Notes: generated by a model not told the origin, from the sequence alone. Positions 38,454 to 47,880 are shown, counted from the stretch's first letter. The stretch: DNA of 64,000 nt from an uncultured Collinsella sp. (GCA_958436995.1 CAUBMI010000002.1:13558-77557), one strand, 5' to 3'. Program-made: numbers and translations.

Positions 38454-38484
38454 ATGTGACAAAGGGACAGTCCCTTTGTCACAT
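38454..38484. repeat. TGTGACAAAGGGAC palindrome, copy 3
   Basis: A perfect 31-nt palindrome (arms 38454-38468 and 38470-38484). It fills most of the 52-nt gap between the 3' end of AAA+ paralogue 2 and the start of the UvrA-like gene and touches the stop codon of the former. Confidence 0.9.
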
Positions 38485-39602
38485 CACTCGTGCCATAAAA
38501 CACGATCGCGAATGTACTTGCCCAGCATAGGCACGCTAAACCGGACGAGACCGTATCCGGCGGCCTCGATGACGCGCTCGCGAATTAAGCTTGCGCGATA
38601 TTTACTCGCCCAGCTCTGGGTGCGGTCGCAGCGCTCAATGATATCCGCCATGCGCGTCAGCTTGCCCTCGTCAACCGCCATAGCCTCGATAAAGAGGCGC
38701 TGTGGGGTGCGTAGCCCGTAATACAGAGGCGCGTCAACCGCTTCGTAGAACTCAGAGACGGCATCCGCATGACCAACCTCGACATCGCACCCTTCAATGA
38801 CCTGCGAGCCACGCCGGACAGCAGACCGCCACATGTAATATCCCACCAGCTGAACCATATAGGGATGCCCCATGCTCTTGTGCGCTGCAAGGTCCGCCGT
38901 CCCCGCATCAACGCAAAGACCGGCACACTCGACCGTCTGGATATACGAATCGCGCACCTTGGGCAAAGAAATCGTCCCCAACGTACGCTGCTGGGCACGT
39001 CGCAAAAACGTCACGCTCGGCTCTTCGAGCAGATCGTCAACCATGCTGGGCAAGCCGGCAAAGACCAGCGCAAGACCGCGCTGGTCGCTATCGGGCAAGC
39101 CCGTGGCATCCTGGTCTCCGAGCACCTGCTGATAGAGAACGGCAAGAGCCGCCAGTTCCTCGATTGACGCAGATTGTGCCTCGTCAATCGCAAACAGTAT
39201 GCCCTTGCCTGGACCGAGCTTCTTGAGGCGCTCGTTGACCAGTCCTCGCAACGTCTCACCCTTTGCTCGCGCCGCCTCGACCGACATCCGGCCAAACGAC
39301 GGACCGAATTCCATTGACGTCACAACGGGCTTATTCGAGCGAAGCGCGTCGGCCAAGCGGTCGCATAAACCAAGCGAAGCGGAATCGGAGACAACCGCCC
39401 ATCTGCGCTCACTGGCGAGACGCTGCAGCTCCCGCAGGAGAACTGTTTTGCCACAGCCGCGGTTTCCTGTAATGAGCATGAGTCTGCCCGGCGCTCCCGC
39501 GCCGTTATCGAGCCCTTCCTCAAAATCTTCGATGACCGACTCGCGACCGATGAGCACCGGAGGTCGCTTACCAGCCGTTGGCTTAAAGGGATTTGGATTC
39601 AT
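38484..39602 (-). CDS. AAA+ ATPase, paralogue 2
   Basis: A 372-residue ATPase with Walker A GNRGCGKT at 46-53, Walker B ILFAIDE at 134-140, a sensor region with FAGLPSMVDDLL and FLRRAQQ, and a C-terminal winged-helix-like part (about 305-372). It matches the protein at 34796-35896 in length and motif order, but not closely along the rest, so the duplication is old. CGAGGAGG precedes the ATG. The UvrA-like gene follows 52 nt after it on the same strand, so the two may be cotranscribed. Confidence 0.85.
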   Translation of the reverse strand: MNPNPFKPTAGKRPPVLIGRESVIEDFEEGLDNGAGAPGRLMLITGNRGCGKTVLLRELQRLASERRWAVVSDSASLGLCDRLADALRSNKPVVTSMEFGPSFGRMSVEAARAKGETLRGLVNERLKKLGPGKGILFAIDEAQSASIEELAALAVLYQQVLGDQDATGLPDSDQRGLALVFAGLPSMVDDLLEEPSVTFLRRAQQRTLGTISLPKVRDSYIQTVECAGLCVDAGTADLAAHKSMGHPYMVQLVGYYMWRSAVRRGSQVIEGCDVEVGHADAVSEFYEAVDAPLYYGLRTPQRLFIEAMAVDEGKLTRMADIIERCDRTQSWASKYRASLIRERVIEAAGYGLVRFSVPMLGKYIRDRVLWHE

Positions 39603-39670
39603 GTCGGCCTCCTCGGATTGGCAAACGCTGGTAATAGTTATACCAACTTATACCGAGTTATACCAACTGA

Positions 39671-39701
39671 ATGTGACAAACGGACTGTCCCTTTGTCACC
39701 T
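39671..39701. repeat. TGTGACAAAGGGAC palindrome, copy 4 (imperfect)
   Basis: Same family as the three perfect copies, with two mismatches (AACGGAC in the left arm and CCT at the right end). It contains the TGA stop codon of the ribosomal-protection GTPase gene (39696-39698 on the minus strand). Confidence 0.8.
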
Positions 39702-41699
39702 GTGGCCGAAAAATTCCGTGTCGGCGGGGCGATAGGGGCGGAAGGTGGCGGGATCGATCTTTACGTGTGCCGCGGCTGGCACGTCGTACCATTTGACCGT
39801 GTAGCCGGCGCCATGGGCGCAAAAGACCGAATCGGGCGTGTTGGGCAGATCGGCCTCGGGCTCGTAGGCGGCCGCCTCGATGACGCGCTCGGCATCATGG
39901 CAAGCCGCATAACCGGCGAACTCCAGGTACAGATGACCGCGCCCGCTCGTGTAGGCAGCCACCTCCAGCGCGTAATCCTGCACCTCGGATGCTGGCACAC
40001 GACCCACAAGCTTCGCCCGGTCGCCCGCCATCGCCGGCGGCTTGTACTCGGCGCCCATGCGCGTGACATCCGAAAGCGCCCTGCCCACGCAATCTCCCGG
40101 CACCTCGAGCTCAAAGTGGTACCACGGCTCCAACAGCACCGCCGCACCCGCCTCGCGTGCCCGCATCAAACCCTGACGAATCGCGCGGTACGTGGCCTGA
40201 CGAAAATCACCGCCCTCGGTGTGTTTGGCATGTGCACGGCCACCCGTAAGCGTAATGCGCACATCGGTGATGGGCGAGCCGGCCAACACGCCCAGGTGAT
40301 CGCGCTCCATGGCGTTGGTGAGTGCCAAACGCTGCCAGTTCAGATCGAGCTCGTCGGTCGAGGTCACGGTGCCAAACTGCACGCCTGAACCCGCTGGCAG
40401 CGGCTCCAGGCGCAGGTGCACCTCGGCGTAATGGCGCAGCGGTTCAAAATGGCCCACACCCTCGACCGGCTGCGAGATCGTCTCCTTATAGAGAATGCCG
40501 CCGGGCTCAAACTCAATCGAAAGGCCAAAGCGATCGGCCAACACCCGCTGCACGACCTCGAGCTGCACGGCGCCCATCAACTGCAAGTGAATCTGCTCAA
40601 GATGCGTATTCCAGCTTACGCCGAGCATGGGGTCTTCGTCTGCCAACTCGGTCAGCGCTTTGAACACCGCGTGGACATCGTGTTCGCCCGGTAGCACCGT
40701 ATAGGTAAGGACCGGCGCAATGACGGGCGCATCGCACCCGGGCTCCGCACCCAAGGCATCCCCCGGGCGAACGTGCGCAAGACCCGTCACGGCACAAATA
40801 CCGCCAGCGGCAACTTCCTGGGCAAGCTCGTACTTCTCTCCGTTATAGACGCGCACCTGATCGACCTTTTGCTCCCATGCCTCGGCGCCGGAACGTCCGT
40901 CAATCATCTGTTTGGCATGCAGTGTGCCGCCGGTCACTTTAACCCAAGCCAAGCGCTCGCCACGAACACCTCGGCTGACGCGATAGACGCGCGCGGCGAA
41001 CTCCGGGGCCCACGCCTGTTCACGCATCAGCGTGCACATGCCATCCAGCAGCTCGCCCACGCCCTGGTCCTTGAGCGCCGAGCCGGCAAAGCAGGGAAAG
41101 AGCCTGCGCTCGGCAACCATGCGCGACAGCGTTGCGACGGAAAGCTCGCCCGACTCAAGAAACTCCTCGAGCGCCGCCTCGTCCAACGCGGCAGTGTCCT
41201 CCCAAGCGGCACCGCCCGCCAGCAGCTCGCTGGCATCCAGGCAGCCCTCGGAAAGACGCTGCCCAAGTTGCGCCAGCAAAACATCGCGGCCGGGATTCTC
41301 CAAGTCGATCTTGTTGATAAAGACAAACGTCGGGATGCCATAGCGCGCAAGCAGGCGCCACAGGGTTTCGGTGTGCCCCTGCACGCCGTCGTTGGCACCT
41401 ACCACCAAAATCGCGTAGTCGAGCGCGCGTAACGTGCGCTCCGCCTCGGCTGAAAAATCCACGTGACCGGGGGCGTCCACGAGCATAACGTGGGTTTCGT
41501 CGTGATCGAGCACAGCCTGCGACGAGAAAATCGTGATGCCGCGCTCGCGTTCGATAGCATTGGTATCCAGGTGCGAGTCGCCGTCGTCCACACGGCCGCG
41601 CTTGCGAATGCGACCTGCGTTGAACAGCATGGCCTCGGCCAGCGTAGTCTTGCCGGCATCGACATGCGCCAAGATTCCAACGACAGCTTGCTTCGACAT
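39696..41699 (-). CDS. TetM-type ribosomal-protection GTPase (EF-G-like)
   Basis: A 667-residue translational GTPase of the TetM/TetO/TetW family: G1 AHVDAGKTTL, G2 ERERGITI, G3 DAPGHVDF, G4 NKID, then EF-G domains II to V, with the domain IV segment HTEGGDFRQATYRAI. Proteins of this group remove tetracycline from the ribosome, but chromosomal relatives in this class may serve another ribosome-rescue task. No leader peptide or mobile context is present (the nearest IS is 8 kb away). The ATG at 41699 has AGAGGAG upstream. Resistance cannot be claimed from sequence alone. Confidence 0.85.
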   Translation of the reverse strand: MSKQAVVGILAHVDAGKTTLAEAMLFNAGRIRKRGRVDDGDSHLDTNAIERERGITIFSSQAVLDHDETHVMLVDAPGHVDFSAEAERTLRALDYAILVVGANDGVQGHTETLWRLLARYGIPTFVFINKIDLENPGRDVLLAQLGQRLSEGCLDASELLAGGAAWEDTAALDEAALEEFLESGELSVATLSRMVAERRLFPCFAGSALKDQGVGELLDGMCTLMREQAWAPEFAARVYRVSRGVRGERLAWVKVTGGTLHAKQMIDGRSGAEAWEQKVDQVRVYNGEKYELAQEVAAGGICAVTGLAHVRPGDALGAEPGCDAPVIAPVLTYTVLPGEHDVHAVFKALTELADEDPMLGVSWNTHLEQIHLQLMGAVQLEVVQRVLADRFGLSIEFEPGGILYKETISQPVEGVGHFEPLRHYAEVHLRLEPLPAGSGVQFGTVTSTDELDLNWQRLALTNAMERDHLGVLAGSPITDVRITLTGGRAHAKHTEGGDFRQATYRAIRQGLMRAREAGAAVLLEPWYHFELEVPGDCVGRALSDVTRMGAEYKPPAMAGDRAKLVGRVPASEVQDYALEVAAYTSGRGHLYLEFAGYAACHDAERVIEAAAYEPEADLPNTPDSVFCAHGAGYTVKWYDVPAAAHVKIDPATFRPYRPADTEFFGHR

Positions 41700-41896
41700 G
41701 GCTCTCCTCTTATTGCAAGCCCACCGCACGCGGCAACGGGCATTCTCGTTCCACACTGGATGATACAATTTACGGGCCGGCGGGCGAAGCGGGCCCTATC
41801 CCCCGACCGAGCTCATCGCCCCGCGTTGCCGCGCGGCGATTTTCGCAGGTTCGCGCCTTGCGAAAGCCGGCACCTCCCCTAACAGCGCAGCGGCCA

Positions 41897-41922
41897 AAAA
41901 TGGCCCCACCCGGGGCCATTTT
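41897..41922. terminator. bidirectional intrinsic terminator
   Basis: AAAATGGCCCC at 41897-41907 pairs with GGGGCCATTTT at 41912-41922 with a 4-nt loop. It follows the GNAT gene on the minus strand. Confidence 0.85.
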
Positions 41923-41956
41923 CATGTACATGGATTGTTGATACGCGTCCTCGCTC

Positions 41957-42448
41957 TTATGCCTCGCGCAGCCAGTCGAACGCAACACGCGACGTGCCGT
42001 CCGACACATACACAACGCCGGCGCGCTCGAACCCCGCTTTCATGCTCGCGCCCTGCATAGGCAGATTGTCCGCGTGCGTGTCGATACGCAGGTGGTCAGC
42101 GCGCGCCTTGGCAAAGGCAAACATCGCGGCCGCGATACCGTGCACGGTGCCGTCGGACGCCACGCGGTGCAGTACGGCGTACGGAGTGTCGCTACGCCAC
42201 TGACCGTCCTCGATGACGTCATAGCACTCGTCCGGGCCCGGCAAAAAGGCAAACGTCGCCACCACGCGACCGTCGACTTCGCACACATAGCTGCCACCGG
42301 CGGCGATATCGGCAGCCAGCTGCTCGGCCGAAGGCGTGCCCTCGGGCCACTGCGTGGCGTTGCCATGCGCGCGCATAAAGGCGCGGGCGGCATCATAGAT
42401 GGCCATGACGGCAGGAATGTCGGTCTCGAGGGTTTTTCTGATCATCAC
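41957..42448 (-). CDS. GNAT-family N-acetyltransferase
   Basis: A 163-residue acetyltransferase that would use acetyl-CoA. N-terminal IRKTLETDIPAVMAIYD and C-terminal KAGFERAGVVYV are typical of the fold; the acetyl-CoA loop is less clear (VASDGTVHGIAAAMF). The substrate is unknown. GAGG lies before the tandem ATG-ATG start; either codon (42448 or 42445) may serve. Confidence 0.85.
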   Translation of the reverse strand: MMIRKTLETDIPAVMAIYDAARAFMRAHGNATQWPEGTPSAEQLAADIAAGGSYVCEVDGRVVATFAFLPGPDECYDVIEDGQWRSDTPYAVLHRVASDGTVHGIAAAMFAFAKARADHLRIDTHADNLPMQGASMKAGFERAGVVYVSDGTSRVAFDWLREA

Positions 42449-42521
42449 GCGGCGACCTCACGTTTATTGGTATCACTTTGATTGAGCAATGATACCAGCG
42501 TTTGGAAAGGGCAAGGAGCGG

Positions 42522-42818
42522 ATGGGAAGCAAAAAGCGAGCCGCCTGGTCAAAGGCCAAAAGCGAGTTTTTGGGCGCTGCCACCGGCGGCGATATGAGCG
42601 ACCTGTTTGCGCGCGAGGACGAGCGCCGCGACGCCCTGGACGCCGAGCGCGATGAGGCTTGGCGCTACAAATCGTGCGAGCGCAAAAACCGCTACGACAC
42701 ACGCGCCGAGGCCGAGGCCGTTATGGCCGACTGCGAAAACCGTGGGCGGCGTGGTTTGGCCTGCTACAAATGCGAATACTGCGGCGGGTGGCATCTGACG
42801 TCGCATCCTTGGAAATAG
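42522..42818 (+). CDS. small zinc-finger-like protein
   Basis: A 98-residue, highly charged protein ending in CYKCEYCGGWHLTS, a C-x2-C-x2-C/H motif found at the ends of many small hypothetical proteins and probably a zinc site with Cys61-like residues further in. AAGGAG lies 3-4 nt before the ATG at 42522. No function is known. It stands alone, divergent from the GNAT gene. Confidence 0.7.
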   Translation: MGSKKRAAWSKAKSEFLGAATGGDMSDLFAREDERRDALDAERDEAWRYKSCERKNRYDTRAEAEAVMADCENRGRRGLACYKCEYCGGWHLTSHPWK

Positions 42819-42885
42819 GCTCCGCAACGGAGCGGCGCTCACGCAGCGGCACGGCACCGACACATCGCCGGCCATCGCACGCAGG

Positions 42886-43590
42886 CTACGGGCGCGGCGG
42901 CACCAAGACATCGTAGCGGACAGCCTTGCCCGCAAGCTGATAGCTCGGCTTGATGCCGGCAAGCAGCGGCCCCTTCACCGGCCGCTTGATAACAACCTTG
43001 CGCGGGTGCACCGCAAGCGCGGCTTCGACCAGCGTCTCCTCATCGGCGCACGGCTGCTCCAAATGGTGCAAAAGCTGGAACTTCTTTTTGACCGCCGCAC
43101 TCTTGGTACGCTCGGGAAACATGGGGTCCAGATACACCACGTCGGGAGCCGCGAGCTCAACGCGCTCGACCAGCTCAGCCGTATGGCGAAGGCCGGCAAT
43201 GCTGTCCTCGCCCGCATGTAAGTGCATGCGCGCCACGGCGGCCGCAAGCGCCGGATCATCTGCCGCGCGATCCAGGGCATCCTGGAGCAGCACCGCGATC
43301 ACGCAATCCTGCTCATACAGATCGACGGTAAAGCCCGCGGCCGCCAGCAGCAGCGAGTCCTCGCCAAAGCCTGCTGTGGCATCAATCGCCCATGGTTGCT
43401 CGATGCCTTTTGTGCGCGCAGCCTTCACCAGTAGCTCTTGCTGCAAACGGCCCTGCTTGAGCCGTGGAAGCATGCGGCCAAAATCGGCACGCAACTCCAT
43501 CGTGCCGTCGGTGAGCGTGAGGCCCTCGGGGTTCCCGATCAGCTCAAGCCCCGCGGCCCGAGCAACAGAAAAGGGATCGACGACGCCCAT
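42886..43590 (-). CDS. rsmJ: 16S rRNA (guanine-1516-N2)-methyltransferase RsmJ
   Basis: A 234-residue SAM-dependent methyltransferase. The SAM loop DATAGFGEDSLLLAAAG is at about 71-87 and the family signature LDPMFPERTKSAAVKKKFQ at about 153-171. The ATG at 43590 has AAGGAG 5 nt upstream, better than the GTG two codons before. A 47-residue membrane protein gene lies just upstream (63 nt). Confidence 0.93.
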   Translation of the reverse strand: MGVVDPFSVARAAGLELIGNPEGLTLTDGTMELRADFGRMLPRLKQGRLQQELLVKAARTKGIEQPWAIDATAGFGEDSLLLAAAGFTVDLYEQDCVIAVLLQDALDRAADDPALAAAVARMHLHAGEDSIAGLRHTAELVERVELAAPDVVYLDPMFPERTKSAAVKKKFQLLHHLEQPCADEETLVEAALAVHPRKVVIKRPVKGPLLAGIKPSYQLAGKAVRYDVLVPPRP

Positions 43591-43653
43591 GGGCACTCCT
43601 TAGCAAGCAAAACGGATACGTGAGCGCCGCATGTGTCGGCACCCAACCGTCCG

Positions 43654-43797
43654 CTATTGTCCCACATGCGACATGGCCCACAGCATCCCAATGCAAAGCA
43701 CCGCCATCAATCCCGTGCACACGGCAGCGATCACAGAATCGCTCATGCGCCTTCCCAATGATTGCGGCTCGCGCGCCTGCCCTGTTCCGTACATCAT
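43654..43797 (-). CDS. 47-residue single-span membrane protein
   Basis: A short frame with a strong site, AAGGAGGA, 3 nt before tandem ATG codons. The product begins MMYGTGQARE, has a polar first half with RR at 16-17, and one hydrophobic helix at about 21-43 (SVIAAVCTGLMAVLCIGMLW), with a positive-inside N-terminus. rsmJ follows after 63 nt on the same strand. Function unknown; the ribosome-binding site and the clean helix make it likely to be real. Confidence 0.6.
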   Translation of the reverse strand: MMYGTGQAREPQSLGRRMSDSVIAAVCTGLMAVLCIGMLWAMSHVGQ

Positions 43798-44026
43798 GGC
43801 TCCTCCTTAGACCAGCTCCTTGTTACGACTCCATCATCGCAGCGCCGCGCATGAGCTGCCATCGATTTGACTTACGTCCAGCTTTCCTTTTTGAAAGGTT
43901 GAGGTGCGCAGGCCTAAAGCGCTTTCAGACGCATGCGCCGCCGCGTTGAACTACAATGTGCTTCACCATATGTGCAGCACAGGGGGTACGCCAGATCGGC
44001 CGTACTCGTATCGAAAGGATCCAGCC

Positions 44027-44428
44027 ATGAGCTACGCTCGCAAGACACTCAAAATCCTTGCCCTCATTTACTTTGTTTTGGGCATCGCCAGCCTCGTCAT
44101 CGCCGGCGTCGGCATCGCCCGAGGCAGTCTCGATTCCACGTACGGGCCGAACGCCATGCTCGCCGCGGCCGTACTTGTCATCAAGGGTCTTGTCGATCTT
44201 GCCGCAGGTGTTGCGGGCATCAAGGGTGCCAACAAGCCTTCGCAGGTTGACGGCGCGTTTAAGCTCGGTATCGTTGCTGCAGTCGCCACGCTTGCCCAGG
44301 CGGTGCTCACGCTTCCCGCGTTTGGCGGCGACGCCATCAACTTTGGCGCCTTTGTCATCGTGGTGTACGACCTGTTCTTTGTTCAGCAGGCGCACGCCAT
44401 CAAGGCCGAGAACAAGGACCGCCTGTAA
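44027..44428 (+). CDS. small four-helix membrane protein
   Basis: A 133-residue protein with about four membrane helices (residues 8-30, 43-66, 79-101 and 106-124). The start at 44027 (MSYARK) has GAAAGGA upstream. A TACAAT box at 43949-43954 may be its -10 element. No conserved family is recognised. A hairpin terminator follows. Confidence 0.75.
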   Translation: MSYARKTLKILALIYFVLGIASLVIAGVGIARGSLDSTYGPNAMLAAAVLVIKGLVDLAAGVAGIKGANKPSQVDGAFKLGIVAAVATLAQAVLTLPAFGGDAINFGAFVIVVYDLFFVQQAHAIKAENKDRL

Positions 44429-44467
44429 GCGCTCGCTTCTCAAAACCTTTGTAGCCAAGCAACCAAC

Positions 44468-44501
44468 AAGGGCCGATCGCACATCTCCGCGGTCGGCCCT
44501 T
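44468..44501 (+). terminator. terminator hairpin after the small membrane protein gene
   Basis: AAGGGCCGA at 44468-44476 pairs with TCGGCCCTT at 44493-44501, followed by TACGTTT. Confidence 0.65.
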
Positions 44502-44553
44502 TACGTTTGCCCAGATAAAACCTGCCAAAATAAACCTGTCCCTTTTTGGTAGG

Positions 44554-45366
44554 TTAGTGGCGGTACTCGGCGATGATGAAGTCGATATCGGTCTGAAGGG
44601 TGTCCAGGTTTGCCAGGCGCTCTTTGTCGGCAGGGCGCGTGCGGTAGTAGTACGGCGTCATCTGGAACACCGCCTCGATGTCTGCCTGCGTCTGGAGCGT
44701 AATGTTCGCAGACACCCGCCGCGTTCCCACCAACTCGAGCTCGGTCGTCTTCGGCAGCTTTTCATCATTGAGATATGGCGTGTCGTAGAGTACCTCCTTG
44801 AGCCCAAAGAGATGACGGGCACCCGGCACCACGGTGTAGAGCGAGCCCTCGGGTGCCAGCACGCGAGCAAACTCGCGCCCGTTAAAGGGGGCAAAGAGCT
44901 CGGTCACCATATCAAAGGCACCATCAGCCACAGGAATATCCTTCATGTTGGCCACGAAGTAGGTCGCATCGCCGCGCTTGGCAGCCAGGCGCACCATCTC
45001 TTTGCCCAAGTCGAATCCGTAAGCATCCACGCCCGGCACCGCACCCATGGCGCTGGTGTAGTAGCCCTCGCCACAGCAGATATCGAGCAAGGTCATGGGA
45101 CCGCCCGCAGACGCCGCATGCCCAGACACCCGATCGCGCACCAGCTCGACCATCGCATCACGCAACGGCGCATAGTAGCCGCGGTTTAGAAAGTCACGAC
45201 GGCTGCGCGCCTGCGACTTGGGATCGCCCATGGAGTCGCCGCTCTTGGACGAGCGCAGCAGATACAGATAGCCCTCGCGCGCACGGTCAAACCGATGTCC
45301 GCCCGCGCATGCAGCACCGCGCTCATCGTCCACCAACGGCTCATGGCAAACGGGACACAACAACAT
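44554..45366 (-). CDS. rlmA: 23S rRNA (guanine-N1)-methyltransferase, RlmA/TlrB type
   Basis: A 270-residue methyltransferase with an N-terminal zinc finger (Cys4, Cys7, Cys20, His24) followed by the family motif HRFDRAREGYLYLL, then a SAM-binding domain (LDICCGEGYYT at about 95-105). RlmA(I) methylates G745 and the TlrB form G748 of 23S rRNA; the latter gives tylosin resistance in producers. Which base is modified here cannot be told. Confidence 0.9.
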   Translation of the reverse strand: MLLCPVCHEPLVDDERGAACAGGHRFDRAREGYLYLLRSSKSGDSMGDPKSQARSRRDFLNRGYYAPLRDAMVELVRDRVSGHAASAGGPMTLLDICCGEGYYTSAMGAVPGVDAYGFDLGKEMVRLAAKRGDATYFVANMKDIPVADGAFDMVTELFAPFNGREFARVLAPEGSLYTVVPGARHLFGLKEVLYDTPYLNDEKLPKTTELELVGTRRVSANITLQTQADIEAVFQMTPYYYRTRPADKERLANLDTLQTDIDFIIAEYRH

Positions 45367-45422
45367 GGCAACTCCTTAGCGCGAACAACACAACGCCCAC
45401 CATTGTCGCACGCCTTCCCCAC

Positions 45423-45480
45423 CTAGTCATTGGGGACGTTCTTGTTCGACTAGTCATTTAAGAACGTCCCCAATGACTAG
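45423..45480. repeat. CTAGTCATTGGGGACGTTCTT palindrome
   Basis: A perfect 21-bp inverted repeat: arms 45423-45443 and 45460-45480 with a 16-nt loop that itself contains GACTAGTC. It is related to the second palindrome at 2752-2811 (CATTGGGGACGTACTT) and to a degenerate copy at 11404-11448. A further decayed stretch, GGAACGTCCCTAAGTGCCGACTAG, spans about 45514-45538. Confidence 0.85.
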
Positions 45481-45601
45481 TCTGAAGGAGTGTCCCCAGC
45501 TGCCGGCAGAAAAGGAACGTCCCTAAGTGCCGACTAGTCGATTAGGAGTATCATCGTCTGCGCAAATAAGCGCGAATGAGCATGTTAGAGATTGAGAGCG
45601 T

Positions 45602-46984
45602 ATGGCAGACACCGCATCTAAGCACATTGACATGACCACCGGCTCGCTGTGGCGCAATATTCCCCTGTTCGCCTTTCCCGTCGCCGCCACGAGCATCCTT
45701 GAGCAGCTGTCGAACCTCATCGCCACGGTCATCATCGGTAACTTCTCGGGCGACCAGGGAACCCTCGCCATGGCGGCGGTCGGCTCCAATGTTCCGCTTA
45801 CCAGTCTTATGATCAACCTGTTTATTGGGCTGTCGCTTGGCTCCAACGTGGTCATCGCCAACGCCATCGGCCGCAACGATCAGAACATGGTCAAGCGCGC
45901 CGTCCATACCTCGATTCTGATGGCACTCGTGGGCTTTGTCGTCATCGCGCTGGGCGAGATCTTTGCCGAGCCCATGCTCGCCGCGCTCAACGTCCCTGAC
46001 GAAACCATGCCGCTCGCATCGCTCTACCTGCGCGTCTTTTTGCTCAGCATGCCCTCGATCTTGCTCTACAACTTTGAGGCCGCAATCTTCCGCTCCGTCG
46101 GCATCACCCGTATGCCGCTGCAGGCGCTTGCCGTGTCCACCGTCCTCAACATTGGCCTGGACCTCATCTTTGTCCCCGTGCTCCACTGGGGCGTCGCGGG
46201 TGTCGCCATCGCCACCGCCATCGCCTATACCGTCAGCGCAGTCACGCTCTTTATCCGTCTGCTCAAGACCGATTCCGTCGTCCGCGTCACCCTGCGCGAT
46301 CTGGCTATCGACCCCGTCGCCCTCAAGCGCATCGTCAAGATCGGCCTGCCCGCCGGCATCCAAAGCGCCGTCTTTGCCGTCGCCAACATCATCATCCAGT
46401 CCGCCATCAACAGCCTGGGCACCGAGGTCATGGCGGCATCCAGCGCTGCCATGAGCCTGGAGTATGTGTGTTACAACCTGCTCAACAGCTTTAGCCAGGC
46501 TTGCACTACCTTTGTGGGACAAAACCACGGCGCGCGCCAGATCGACCGTTGCACCAAGACGCTCAAGGTCTGCCTGATCGAAGGCGGCATCGTTGCACTC
46601 ACCACGATTATCGTCATCGTCGGTCTGGGGCGCGAGATCCTGGCGTTGTTCAACAGCGACCCCAACATCGTCTCGATCGGCTATATCCGCGTGTGTTCGA
46701 TCTTCCCGGCGTACGCCTTTAGCATGTTCTACGAAAACATGTCCGGTTATCTGCGCGGCTTTGGCATCTCGCTCATGCCCGCCCTCATCACCATGATCTG
46801 CGTCTGCGGCATCCGCTTCTATTGGGTGTTCTGCGTGTTCCCGCACTTCCGCACCTTTGCGAACATCATGATGGTCTACCCCATCAGCCTGGGCACCACA
46901 GCGTTCTTTATGGTCGTGGCGGTATTGCTCTGCCATCCGGCACGCACCTATCGTCTGGCGCAAGCCAAGACTGGGGCGCGCTAG
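45602..46984 (+). CDS. MATE-family efflux transporter
   Basis: A 460-residue, twelve-helix exporter of the MatE/DinF family that would expel drugs or metabolites in exchange for Na+ or H+. The duplicated six-helix layout and family segments (SLWRNIPLFAFPVAATSILEQL, described by its start, and GQNHGA at about 302) are seen. The ribosome-binding site before the ATG is weak. It is convergent with a LysR gene 29 nt on, so the regulator is not in the same operon. Confidence 0.92.
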   Translation: MADTASKHIDMTTGSLWRNIPLFAFPVAATSILEQLSNLIATVIIGNFSGDQGTLAMAAVGSNVPLTSLMINLFIGLSLGSNVVIANAIGRNDQNMVKRAVHTSILMALVGFVVIALGEIFAEPMLAALNVPDETMPLASLYLRVFLLSMPSILLYNFEAAIFRSVGITRMPLQALAVSTVLNIGLDLIFVPVLHWGVAGVAIATAIAYTVSAVTLFIRLLKTDSVVRVTLRDLAIDPVALKRIVKIGLPAGIQSAVFAVANIIIQSAINSLGTEVMAASSAAMSLEYVCYNLLNSFSQACTTFVGQNHGARQIDRCTKTLKVCLIEGGIVALTTIIVIVGLGREILALFNSDPNIVSIGYIRVCSIFPAYAFSMFYENMSGYLRGFGISLMPALITMICVCGIRFYWVFCVFPHFRTFANIMMVYPISLGTTAFFMVVAVLLCHPARTYRLAQAKTGAR

Positions 46985-47013
46985 ACACATACAACAAGGT
47001 GGCGCATCGGCAA

Positions 47014-47880
47014 CTAGCTCACGATATGTGAGCTCATGTAGTCGATAAAGCGCCTCGTGGCGATCGGCATGGTATCCCAGCTGCGCCAGGCTGCCACGAC
47101 GTCGCGTGAGGGAGCGTGCACGATGGGACGCACGCAAATATCAGCCTGCATGCCCTCGACCGTACGCCGGTAGAGCATGCTCACGCCGAGGCCCTCCTCC
47201 ACCATCGCCATAATGGTGTAGTCGTCGGTAACCTCACTTGTCACGTGCGGGGACAGCCCGTGCGCCGCGAATGCATCGAGCACCAGGCTCTGCTCGCCCT
47301 CATCCAGCAGCACAAACGGTTCGGACGCCAGGTCGGCAAGCGTCACCTTTTCCTTTGCCGCCAGTGGATGGACGGCTGGCAACAGCGCCACCAGCTCGTC
47401 GTGATAGACCACGCGTTTCTCGAGCCCCTCGGTAAATCCACGCGCTGTAAAGCAAAAGTCGACCACGCCATCGTGCACCCACTGGGCATTGCGCGTGTAA
47501 TCGCCCTGCTTGAGGGTAAAGCGCACGCCCGGATGCAGGGCCCCAAAGTCGCGGATCACACGCGGCAACACAGTACGACTCACGTTGGTAAACGTCGCAA
47601 TGCGAATTTCGGTCGACGAAAGCCCCAGCAACTCCTGGCGCTTGCCCTCAAGCTCGGCCTCGGCAGTTACGATTTGGCGCAGATACGGCAGATACTGTTT
47701 GCCGTCGCGCGTAAGCGAGACGCCCTGCTTGCCACGCTCGATAATCGTGGTGCCCAGCTCGCGCTCGAGCGCCTTGACGGCCTGGCTCACCGCGCTTTGC
47801 GTATAGCCCAGCTCGTCGGCGGCACGTTTCAGGCTGCCGCAATCGACCACCATACATACAATCTGATACCGCGATGCCAT
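47014..47880 (-). CDS. LysR-family transcriptional regulator
   Basis: A 288-residue regulator: winged helix-turn-helix at 1-60 (SLKRAADELGYTQSAVSQAVKALE) and a substrate-binding-like effector domain from about 90. GGAGG precedes the ATG. It is divergent from the EamA exporter gene across 158 nt that contain AT-rich TTAGTACTTCTTAATCA, a plausible T-N11-A type site, so it probably controls that exporter. Confidence 0.92.
   Translation of the reverse strand: MASRYQIVCMVVDCGSLKRAADELGYTQSAVSQAVKALERELGTTIIERGKQGVSLTRDGKQYLPYLRQIVTAEAELEGKRQELLGLSSTEIRIATFTNVSRTVLPRVIRDFGALHPGVRFTLKQGDYTRNAQWVHDGVVDFCFTARGFTEGLEKRVVYHDELVALLPAVHPLAAKEKVTLADLASEPFVLLDEGEQSLVLDAFAAHGLSPHVTSEVTDDYTIMAMVEEGLGVSMLYRRTVEGMQADICVRPIVHAPSRDVVAAWRSWDTMPIATRRFIDYMSSHIVS

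Noticed and set aside
39696..41699. Possible elongation factor G gene
   Set aside because: Motifs and size are closer to the ribosomal-protection group, and a bona fide fusA would be expected beside rpsL/rpsG/tuf.
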